Assembly (NCBI GenBank): GCA_944333375.1
Contig: CALVKX010000127.1
Coordinates: 1 to 6,153 of the forward strand
DNA from: an uncultured Eubacteriales bacterium
GTDB lineage: Bacteria > Bacillota_A > Clostridia > Christensenellales > Aristaeellaceae
DNA length: 6,153 bases
Direction of reading: 5' to 3'
Shown piece by piece: positions 1 to 4,358 of this stretch. A model generated the notes under the pieces. The model was not told where the DNA came from. It saw nothing but the letters and a program-made list of their open reading frames with translations, and made no database searches. A program made the position numbers and the translations under genes. Position 1 is the stretch's first letter. Each line of letters opens with the position of its first letter.

Positions 1-1
1 C

Positions 2-67
2 GCCGTGCGCGACACCATCCATACCGGCCTTTGGCTGATCGGCATGGAAGCCCCGGAGCGCATGTGA
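2..67 (+). CDS. C-terminal end of an unidentified protein (5' part outside window)
   Basis: An open frame enters from the left edge and ends at TGA 65-67, giving a 21-residue tail that ends in GMEAPERM. The TGA shares its last base with the ATG of the next gene (TGATG), the usual arrangement for translational coupling in bacterial operons, and this is the main reason to accept the short frame as a real gene end. The tail is too short to assign a family and I do not recognise it. The gene is probably first or internal in an operon with the RNA methyltransferase and HAD hydrolase that follow. Confidence 0.55.
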   Translation, partial: AVRDTIHTGLWLIGMEAPERM

Positions 68-843
68 TGAAAGCGGTCACGAGCCTCAAAAATCCCGCCG
101 TCCAAGCCGCCCGCGCCCTGCGCGACGTGCGGGAGCGCGCCTGTCGGGGCGCGTTCCTGCTGGACGGCGAACACTTGGTGGGCGAGGCGCTCTCCGCCTG
201 CCCCGAGCGGGTACAGGCGGTGTTTGTGGATGAGAGGCGGCTGGAGGCTTACGCGGCCCTGATCGCCCTCGCGCCGCAGGCCGCCTGCTACGCCGTGCCC
301 GCGCACGTGCTGGCGGCGATTTCGCAGGTCAAGACGCCGCAGGGCATCGCGGCGGTCTGCGCCATGCCCCCGGCCCCTGTGCCGGAAGCCCTGGGGGCGC
401 GGCTGGTGCTGCTGGAAAACGTGCAGGACCCCGGCAATGTGGGGACCATCCTGCGAACCCTGGACGCGGCGGGCTTTGACGGCTGTCTGCTTACACCCGG
501 CTGCGCCGACCCCTTCGGCCCCAAGGCGCTCAGGGCCACGATGGGCAGCGTGTTTCGCGTGCCGCTGTGCAATGTTCAGGAGGCGGCCGAAGCGGTGCGC
601 ATGCTCAACGGGCGCGGCTACGCCACCCTCGCGGCAGCGCTGGACGGCGAGGATTTCTACCGCCGCGGGCCGATGCCCCAAAAACTGTGCGTCCTCATCG
701 GAAACGAGGGCGCGGGTCTGAGTCCGCAGGCCCGGGACGCCTGCACGCACCGCTTCCGCCTCCCCATGCGGGGCGGGACGGAGTCGCTCAACGCCGCCGT
801 GGCCGCGGCCATCCTGATGTACGATCTCGTCAACCGCCCGTGA
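67..843 (+). CDS. TrmH/SpoU-family RNA 2'-O-methyltransferase
   Basis: This 258-residue protein should transfer a methyl group from S-adenosylmethionine to a ribose 2'-OH in rRNA or tRNA, in the cytoplasm. Residues 1 to about 100 look like the SpoU substrate-binding domain (start MKAVTSLKNP, then FLLDGEHLVGEAL). The SPOUT knot domain follows with all three family motifs: motif 1 LLENVQDPGNVGTILR at 115-130 (N118, R130), motif 2 ATMGSVFRVPL, and motif 3 as VLIGNEGAGL (209-218) plus LPMRGGTESLNAAVA (232-246). Length fits the TsnR/RlmB/YsgA group (about 250 residues). ATG 67 is chosen over an upstream in-frame TTG at 31 because it has a GGAG at 55-58 with 8-nt spacing and overlaps the previous stop by one base. 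The exact RNA target cannot be read from sequence. The product is probably 23S rRNA-directed, by family. Confidence 0.93.
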   Translation: MKAVTSLKNPAVQAARALRDVRERACRGAFLLDGEHLVGEALSACPERVQAVFVDERRLEAYAALIALAPQAACYAVPAHVLAAISQVKTPQGIAAVCAMPPAPVPEALGARLVLLENVQDPGNVGTILRTLDAAGFDGCLLTPGCADPFGPKALRATMGSVFRVPLCNVQEAAEAVRMLNGRGYATLAAALDGEDFYRRGPMPQKLCVLIGNEGAGLSPQARDACTHRFRLPMRGGTESLNAAVAAAILMYDLVNRP

Positions 844-863
844 TACAAAGGAGGCATCCGCAA

Positions 864-1475
864 ATGATTCGCAACGTCGTTTTTGACATGGGTATGGTCC
901 TGCTGGTACATGATCCCCTGCTGAGCTGCATCCGCCACGCGGGTCGGGAGCGTGCGCAGGAGGTGTGCGACGCGATTTTCTGGGACCCGGAATGGTGTCA
1001 GCTCATCGACGGCGGCCTGATGAAGGACGCCGAGTACGCCCCCCGCGCCCAGAGCCGCCTTTCGGACCCCGAGCTCAAGCGGCTGGTGCCGGAAATCCTC
1101 TCCGACTGGTATCTGGACGCGCTCTATCCCAAGGAAGGCATGGACCTTGTGCAAAAGGACCTGCTGGACCGGGGGATCAGGCTCTACATCCTGAGCAACA
1201 CGGGCTTCACCTTCCACAAGTTCTGCTACAAGATCAGCTACTATGACCGTTTCAGCGGCCAGATTCTCTCCTGCGAAGAACGGCTCATGAAGCCCGACCC
1301 AGCCATCTACCGCCGCCTGTGCGACCGCTTCTCGCTGGAGCCGTCGGAATGTCTGTTCATTGACGACCTGCCCCGCAACATCCGGGGCGCGGAGAGCATC
1401 GGCATGCAGGGCTATTGCTTCCAGGACGGCGACGCGGCGCGGCTGCGTTCGTATCTCTCCAGCCTCAACGCCTGA
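864..1475 (+). CDS. HAD-superfamily hydrolase, subclass IA (YihX-like phosphatase)
   Basis: This 203-residue cytoplasmic protein is predicted to hydrolyse small phosphorylated metabolites through an aspartyl-phosphate intermediate. HAD motifs are in order: motif I VFDMGMVL with nucleophile D8, motif II ILSNTG with S111, motif III MKPDPAIY with K143, and motif IV LFIDDLPRNIRGAES with D167 and D168. A helical cap lies between motifs I and II (roughly residues 15-95). Motif I is D-x-G-x-V, not D-x-D-x-T. That is normal in the YihX / epoxide-hydrolase-N-terminal branch of subclass IA, so it is not evidence of inactivation, though the general acid must then come from elsewhere or catalysis differ. 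The start is fixed by a near-perfect AAAGGAGG at 847-854, nine bases before ATG. It follows the methyltransferase by 20 bases and is probably co-transcribed. Substrate unknown; a sugar phosphate is a guess from YihX. Confidence 0.88.
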   Translation: MIRNVVFDMGMVLLVHDPLLSCIRHAGRERAQEVCDAIFWDPEWCQLIDGGLMKDAEYAPRAQSRLSDPELKRLVPEILSDWYLDALYPKEGMDLVQKDLLDRGIRLYILSNTGFTFHKFCYKISYYDRFSGQILSCEERLMKPDPAIYRRLCDRFSLEPSECLFIDDLPRNIRGAESIGMQGYCFQDGDAARLRSYLSSLNA

Positions 1476-1533
1476 ACAGATCGCTTTTCTCCGCACTGCA
1501 TAAAGCTGCGCTTCAAGCAAAAAAGCAATGACA

Positions 1534-1562
1534 ACGGGGCATCGGAAATTCCGATGCCCCGT
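1534..1562. terminator. Perfect 14-bp inverted repeat between convergent genes, probable bidirectional terminator
   Basis: The arms at 1534-1547 and 1549-1562 are perfect complements (ACGGGGCATCGGAA against TTCCGATGCCCCGT). In practice this gives a GC-rich stem of 11-13 bp with a small AT loop. It lies between the end of the HAD gene (1475) and the end of hsp20 (1597), where both transcripts should stop. Flanking U-tracts are imperfect: on + RNA only GUUU appears about four bases past the stem, and on - RNA a run of six U (complement of 1519-1524) starts nine bases past the stem. The stem is convincing. Its strength as an intrinsic terminator in either direction is less certain. Confidence 0.65.
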
Positions 1563-1596
1563 CCGTTTAAATCCGTCGGTTGTCTCAGACCAACGG

Positions 1597-2052
1597 TTAC
1601 TCCCCGTCGGAAAGCTTGCCGACAGCATCACCAATGGCGATTTTGAAGCCGTTTTTCTTCTCCTCCGCCTTCTCCTTGGGCAGGCGCACCATCAAGACGC
1701 CATGGCGGTAGTCGGCCTTGATGCCGTTTACGTCGATGCCCTCGAGGTTGAAGGACCGCTCCACGTGGCCGCAGCGGCGCTCGCTGCACACGTAGCCTTC
1801 CCTGGTTTCCTTCTTCTCCTGGTTGATGTCGGCGCTGATGGTCAGCACGCCGTCGTTGACGTCAAGGCTGATGTCCTCCTTCTTCACGCCGGGCAGGTCG
1901 GCCTCCAGCAGATACGCGCCGTCCTTTTCACGCACGTCCACGCGCATCTCCGGCGCGCCGTCCATGTCAAAGAACTCACGCATGAAATGATCGTTGAACA
2001 GCGGGGCGAAAGCGGTATTCATGGCACGATGGAACGGAACGATTGTATACAT
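1597..2052 (-). CDS. hsp20: Small heat-shock protein, Hsp20/alpha-crystallin family
   Basis: This 151-residue ATP-independent holdase chaperone should bind unfolding proteins in the cytoplasm as part of an oligomer. A short N-terminal arm (1-35, rich in F and M) precedes the alpha-crystallin domain at about 36-128. Family marks are LLEADLPGVKKEDI (48-61), NDGVLTISA (66-74), SFNLEGID (100-107) and HGVLMVRLPK (117-126). The C-terminal tail has an I-x-I-type anchor, KIAI (I138, I140), which in this family docks into neighbouring subunits. Length is typical. Start at 2052 is supported by AAGGAGG (complement of 2060-2066) seven bases upstream. Two cysteines, C89 and C94, sit where many clostridial homologues carry R or Y. 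The gene is probably monocistronic, driven by its own promoter with two CtsR boxes and a structured leader, and it ends at the shared inverted repeat. Confidence 0.96.
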   Translation of the reverse strand: MYTIVPFHRAMNTAFAPLFNDHFMREFFDMDGAPEMRVDVREKDGAYLLEADLPGVKKEDISLDVNDGVLTISADINQEKKETREGYVCSERRCGHVERSFNLEGIDVNGIKADYRHGVLMVRLPKEKAEEKKNGFKIAIGDAVGKLSDGE

Positions 2053-2059
2053 AAAGCAT

Positions 2060-2066
2060 CCTCCTT
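2060..2066 (-). promoter_or_regulatory. Strong ribosome binding site of hsp20
   Basis: On the - strand the bases read AAGGAGG, ending seven bases before the ATG at 2052. This full-length Shine-Dalgarno decides the hsp20 start. It is also one of two GGAGG tracts in the leader that could pair with the CCUCC segment at 2118-2122. Confidence 0.85.
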
Positions 2067-2072
2067 ACAAAT

Positions 2073-2086
2073 GCGGCGTATGCCGC
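2073..2086 (-). promoter_or_regulatory. Small hairpin next to the hsp20 ribosome binding site
   Basis: In the hsp20 leader RNA, GCGGC-AUAC-GCCGC forms a five-bp all-GC stem with a four-base loop. It ends six bases upstream of the AAGGAGG. It does not cover the ribosome binding site itself but would stack just beside it. It may be structural padding or a stabiliser. Function is inference. Confidence 0.4.
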
Positions 2087-2111
2087 GCGGTGTGGTAATG
2101 GTTTGTTTTCA

Positions 2112-2158
2112 TGGTCCGGAGGCTTCGGGGCTTTCCCCGGGTCCTTTCCTCCTGACCA
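2112..2158 (-). promoter_or_regulatory. Predicted 5'-terminal stem-loop of the hsp20 leader
   Basis: Complementary blocks in the - strand RNA nest as one hairpin: UGGUC (2158-2154) with GACCA (2116-2112), GGAGG (2152-2148) with CCUCC (2122-2118), and CGGGG (2139-2135... ) with its partner around a four-base AAAG loop. The outer and middle blocks are separated by one mismatch, and the middle and inner blocks by an asymmetric internal loop. Fifteen base pairs in 47 bases is strong for chance, although the region is GC-rich. The promoter's expected start site is near 2159, so the transcript would begin essentially at this stem. 5'-terminal stems commonly protect mRNA from decay; a regulatory role is inference. 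Confidence 0.5.
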
Positions 2159-2165
2159 CGCTGTT

Positions 2166-2194
2166 AGTATACTCAAATGGTCAAAGATAGTCAA
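2166..2194 (-). promoter_or_regulatory. Sigma-A-like promoter of hsp20
   Basis: Reading the - strand, TTGACT (-35, complement of 2189-2194) is followed after exactly 17 bases by TATACT (-10, complement of 2166-2171). Each hexamer has one mismatch to consensus (TTGACA, TATAAT). The start should fall near 2159, giving a leader of about 107 bases before the ATG at 2052. The -35 element lies inside the proximal CtsR box, so bound repressor would block RNA polymerase. Confidence 0.88.
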
Positions 2195-2195
2195 T
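2179..2195 (+). promoter_or_regulatory. CtsR operator, promoter-proximal box
   Basis: GGTCAAA-GAT-AGTCAAT is a tandem heptad with a three-base spacer. It matches the established CtsR consensus RGTCAAANANRGTCAAA at all but the last base. It covers the -35 hexamer of the hsp20 promoter on the opposite strand. In Bacillota, CtsR represses clp genes and often hsp20-type genes from sites of this form and is released by heat. The ctsR gene itself is not in this window. Confidence 0.9.
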
Positions 2196-2215
2196 GCTCT
2201 CGTGAGCATAATTTT

Positions 2216-2232
2216 GGTCAAAGATAGTCAGA
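2216..2232 (+). promoter_or_regulatory. CtsR operator, distal box
   Basis: GGTCAAA-GAT-AGTCAGA repeats the proximal box 37 bases away. Sixteen bases are identical (TGGTCAAAGATAGTCA at 2178-2193 and 2215-2230). It has two mismatches to the CtsR consensus, both in the last heptad. It lies upstream of the -35 element of the hsp20 promoter, and no second promoter is evident at it. The same orientation and about 3.5 helical turns between the boxes suggest cooperative binding or a second repressor dimer. That is inference. Confidence 0.85.
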
Positions 2233-2263
2233 ATAAAAGCAGGGCACCCGGAAAAAGGCGCCC
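2233..2263 (-). terminator. Rho-independent terminator of gph
   Basis: On the - strand, GGGCGCC (complement of 2257-2263) pairs with GGUGCCC (complement of 2242-2248), seven pairs including one G-U, around an eight-base U-rich loop. UGCUUUUAUU follows immediately. On the + strand the G-U pair would be an A-C mismatch, so the element is oriented for the - strand. It starts about 33 bases after the gph stop and ends right at the distal CtsR box, insulating hsp20 from gph read-through. Confidence 0.8.
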
Positions 2264-2296
2264 GTTTCTCACGAAATCTCTTTTTTTCTTTGATTT

Positions 2297-2977
2297 TCAG
2301 CGTTTTTCAGAAATCTCACCCAGAATGTAATCCCCCAGTTGCCCGGGGCTGTGGAACAGCGCCGTCGGCCCTGCGGCGCGCAGCTCGTCCTCGGAGCGGA
2401 AGCCCCAGCAGACCGCCGCGCAATCCACGCCCGCATTGTGCGCGGTTTCTACATCCACGCCGCTGTCGCCCACATACAGGACGGTGGCGGGATCGCAGGC
2501 CCATTCCCGCATCACCATCAGAACGGTGTCCGGCGCGGGCTTTCGCCGCACGCCCTCCTGCTCCCCGACCGCCAGGCCGATCCAGCGGCTGAAATAGTCG
2601 CGCGCCAGCGCCTTGACATTGGGGTCGTTCTTGTTGGAGACGATGGCCAGGCGCACGCCTGCCGCGTGCAGGCGCTCAAGCAGCGCCTCAATTCCCTCGT
2701 AGGGCGCGGTGGTATCGTTGTTGTGGCGCGCATAATAGCTCTTGAACGCCTGCAGCGTCTCCTGATACGCCTCTGCGTCCCCGTCCGCGGAGGGCGGCAG
2801 CGCCCGCTGGATCAGCTTTCCCACGCCGTTTCCCACAAACCGGCGCACCTCCTCCAGCGTGCGCTCGGGATAGCCGCTCTCACGCATGGCGTGGTTGACG
2901 GCGTTGGTCAGGTCCTCCAGCGTATTCAGCAGCGTCCCGTCCAGGTCGAAGATGACCGTTTCATACCGCTTGCTCAT
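2297..2977 (-). CDS. gph: HAD-family phosphatase, phosphoglycolate phosphatase-like (Gph/PGP)
   Basis: This 226-residue cytoplasmic enzyme is predicted to hydrolyse 2-phosphoglycolate or a similar small phosphomonoester, a metabolite-repair job. All HAD subclass IA motifs are present: motif I VIFDLDGTLLNT (D11 nucleophile, D13 acid), motif II LAIVSNK (S114), motif III RRKPAPD (K146), and motif IV LYVGDSGVDVETAHNAG (D171, D175). The helical cap spans about residues 17-90 and includes the Gph-like stretch FVGNGVGKLIQRAL. Length and cap match Gph/PpaX proteins (about 215-230). A PpaX-type pyrophosphatase or another substrate cannot be excluded. Start at 2977 is backed by a GGAGG (complement of 2987-2991) with nine-base spacing. 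The gene has its own promoter (3011-3039) and terminator, so it appears monocistronic. Confidence 0.9.
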   Translation of the reverse strand: MSKRYETVIFDLDGTLLNTLEDLTNAVNHAMRESGYPERTLEEVRRFVGNGVGKLIQRALPPSADGDAEAYQETLQAFKSYYARHNNDTTAPYEGIEALLERLHAAGVRLAIVSNKNDPNVKALARDYFSRWIGLAVGEQEGVRRKPAPDTVLMVMREWACDPATVLYVGDSGVDVETAHNAGVDCAAVCWGFRSEDELRAAGPTALFHSPGQLGDYILGEISEKR

Positions 2978-3010
2978 CAGGCATACCCTCCCCCGACTTT
3001 CGTCACGGGC

Positions 3011-3039
3011 ATGATACCACTTGTTCGGGCTTTGTGCAA
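3011..3039 (-). promoter_or_regulatory. Promoter of gph, with extended -10
   Basis: The - strand reads TTGCAC (-35, complement of 3034-3039), 17 bases, then TATCAT (-10, complement of 3011-3016). A TGG immediately precedes the -10, giving the TGn extension. Transcription should start near 3004, leaving a leader of about 27 bases with the ribosome binding site inside it. Confidence 0.75.
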
Positions 3040-3061
3040 CCCGGTTTTACAAAGCCTTCGA

Positions 3062-3090
3062 TTGCGAAAACGCCCGCGCTTTGCTATAAT
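3062..3090 (+). promoter_or_regulatory. Promoter of the membrane protein-trmO operon, with extended -10
   Basis: TTGCGA (3062-3067) is followed after 17 bases by a perfect TATAAT (3085-3090), preceded by TGC at 3082-3084, a TGn extended -10. The start should fall near 3097, about 28 bases before the ATG at 3125. It is divergent from the gph promoter, with the two -35 elements 22 bases apart. Confidence 0.85.
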
Positions 3091-3124
3091 GGTGGCACGC
3101 TTTCGAGGAAAGGGGGGCACGCCG

Positions 3125-3664
3125 ATGCGCAAGCTGCGCCGCTTCATCTGGTATCTGGCAGGGCGTCTGTTGCTGATTACGGTGCTGCTGGGCCTGTTCA
3201 CGGTCACGTTTTACTATGCCATGAACGCCTCCAATATTTACATCGTGCTCAAGGACGGCATGGCCAAGCGCGCCCAGGTCATCATGATGGGCGAGGATGC
3301 GTCGGAGCTGACCAAATTTTTTCAGGGCAGCTATCTGCAACGGGACGAAAACCTGCTTTTGGCCATCGACGGCCGAAGCCCCTATACGTACTACACCATC
3401 CGCGGCATCGACCACCGGCTGGAGATGACGTGGATGTGGTGCTGGCCGTGGGAGAGCACGGCCCGGGTGGAATTTACCGAAACCATCCCGCGCATCGACG
3501 GGCGCGTGGACGGCGACTATGCCGAGGCGGCACGCGCGCTGTACGGCGACGGATATGAGTCGCCGCCCAAATGGCAGGGCGGCCGTTACAGCGCCACCAT
3601 GGTCAAGGAAAACAACCAGTGGCATATCCGAAGCCTGTCGCTGCTGGAGGCGCTGGAAGAATAA
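3125..3664 (+). CDS. Unknown single-pass membrane-anchored protein
   Basis: I do not recognise this 179-residue protein. The N-terminus is basic (MRKLRR), followed by one hydrophobic segment at about 11-32 (LAGRLLLITVLLGLFTVTFY), which fits a signal anchor with the rest outside the membrane. After the anchor comes ANASNIY-like text, NASNIYIVLKDGMAKRAQVI (34-53), then a soluble domain with an aromatic cluster WMWCWPW (103-109) and a C-terminal strand-like end (GRYSATMVKENNQWHIRS). That closing pattern recalls small secreted domains of the NTF2-like or DUF4878 kind, but I cannot confirm the link. The ATG at 3125 has AGGGGGG at 3111-3117 with seven-base spacing and a strong promoter 35 bases upstream. 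trmO follows after ten bases, so the two are almost certainly co-transcribed. There are no obvious catalytic motifs. Confidence 0.82.
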   Translation: MRKLRRFIWYLAGRLLLITVLLGLFTVTFYYAMNASNIYIVLKDGMAKRAQVIMMGEDASELTKFFQGSYLQRDENLLLAIDGRSPYTYYTIRGIDHRLEMTWMWCWPWESTARVEFTETIPRIDGRVDGDYAEAARALYGDGYESPPKWQGGRYSATMVKENNQWHIRSLSLLEALEE

Positions 3665-3674
3665 AGGAGCCACC

Positions 3675-4358
3675 ATGTGTGAAACGATAACGCTGAACAT
3701 CATCGCCCATATCCGCACGGATTTTGACTCCAAGTTCGGCATCCCGCGCCAGAGCGGACTGGTGGACAGCCTTGAGGCGCGCGTGGTGTTTGAGCCCGCC
3801 TACCGCAGCCCCGAGGCCGTGCGGGGGCTGGAGGGATTCAGCCATCTGTGGCTGATCTGGCAGTTCTCCCAGTGCGCCGGCCAGGGCTGGTCGCCCACGG
3901 TGCGTCCGCCGAAGCTCGGAGGCAACGCGCGGGTGGGCGTGTTTGCCTCGCGCTCACCCTTTAGGCCCAACCCCATCGGCCTGTCCTCGGTACGTCTGGA
4001 GCGTGTGGAAACGGACCCCGTGCTGGGGCCCGTTTTGCATGTATGCGGGGCCGACCTGATGGACGGCACCCCGATTCTGGATCTCAAGCCCTACCTGCCC
4101 TATACCGACAGCCATCCGCAGGCCCGGGGAGGCTTTGCCAGAGGCGCGGAAGAGGCGCTTTTGGAGGTACGCTTTGCAAAGGGCGCGCTGGACGCCATCC
4201 CGCCCGACAAACGCCAGTCCCTGCTGGACGTGCTCGCGCAGGACCCCCGGCCGGGATACCAGCACGAGCCGGAGCGCGTGTACGGCATGCGCTTTGCCGG
4301 CCGGGACGTGCGTTTCACCGTGGCCGACGGCGTATTGACCGTGCGCGAGGTCCGTTAG
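3675..4358 (+). CDS. trmO: tRNA (N6-threonylcarbamoyladenosine(37)-N6)-methyltransferase TrmO
   Basis: TrmO uses S-adenosylmethionine to methylate t6A at position 37 of tRNA-Thr, giving m6t6A, which tunes decoding of ACY codons. The 227-residue protein carries the TsaA/YaeB family marks: AHIRTDFDSKFGIPRQSG (11-28), GFSHLWLIWQF (54-64), RVGVFASRSPFRPNPIGLS (86-104, the cofactor-binding core) and DLMDGTPILDLKPYLPYTDS (127-146). The C-terminal domain at about 155-227 contains DPRPGY (190-195), typical of the full-length bacterial form (E. coli TrmO is 235 residues). The start is chosen from AAAGGAG at 3663-3669, five bases ahead; an upstream in-frame extension would overlap the previous gene. 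It is second in an operon behind the unknown membrane protein. Its stop TAG overlaps the stop of the opposing gene by four bases (4355-4358), and I see no terminator there. Confidence 0.95.
   Translation: MCETITLNIIAHIRTDFDSKFGIPRQSGLVDSLEARVVFEPAYRSPEAVRGLEGFSHLWLIWQFSQCAGQGWSPTVRPPKLGGNARVGVFASRSPFRPNPIGLSSVRLERVETDPVLGPVLHVCGADLMDGTPILDLKPYLPYTDSHPQARGGFARGAEEALLEVRFAKGALDAIPPDKRQSLLDVLAQDPRPGYQHEPERVYGMRFAGRDVRFTVADGVLTVREVR

Noticed and set aside
864..890. D-x-G in motif I of the first HAD enzyme as a sign of a dead enzyme
   Set aside because: The same pattern is normal in the YihX-like branch, and motifs II to IV are intact.
567..1475. Extended + frame upstream of the HAD hydrolase
   Set aside because: The extension lies out of frame inside the methyltransferase gene. 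HAD motif I starts directly at ATG 864, which has a full AAAGGAGG.
1574..1596. Imperfect dyad just after the hsp20 stop
   Set aside because: The pairing needs a bulge and is short. The perfect 14-bp repeat at 1534-1562 is the better terminator candidate.
657..1634. 325-codon - strand open frame
   Set aside because: Antisense to the methyltransferase and HAD gene. Composition follows the mirror of their codons, and there are no motifs.
1528..2190. 220-codon + strand open frame
   Set aside because: Antisense to hsp20 and reads through its terminator, promoter and CtsR region. No ribosome binding site or family match.
2977..3207. 76-codon - strand frame whose TGA overlaps the gph ATG by one base
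   Set aside because: It mimics a coupled gene, but it spans both divergent promoters and the antisense of a membrane segment. The gph promoter at 3011-3039 lies inside it.
2339..3664. 441-codon open frame on +, running antisense through gph into the membrane protein gene
   Set aside because: Its first 260 codons are antisense to a clear HAD enzyme and have no family features. The real start is ATG 3125 with its own promoter and ribosome binding site.
3519..4358. Upstream in-frame extension of trmO
   Set aside because: It would overlap the preceding gene by about 145 bases. TrmO homology starts at ATG 3675, which has its own AAAGGAG.
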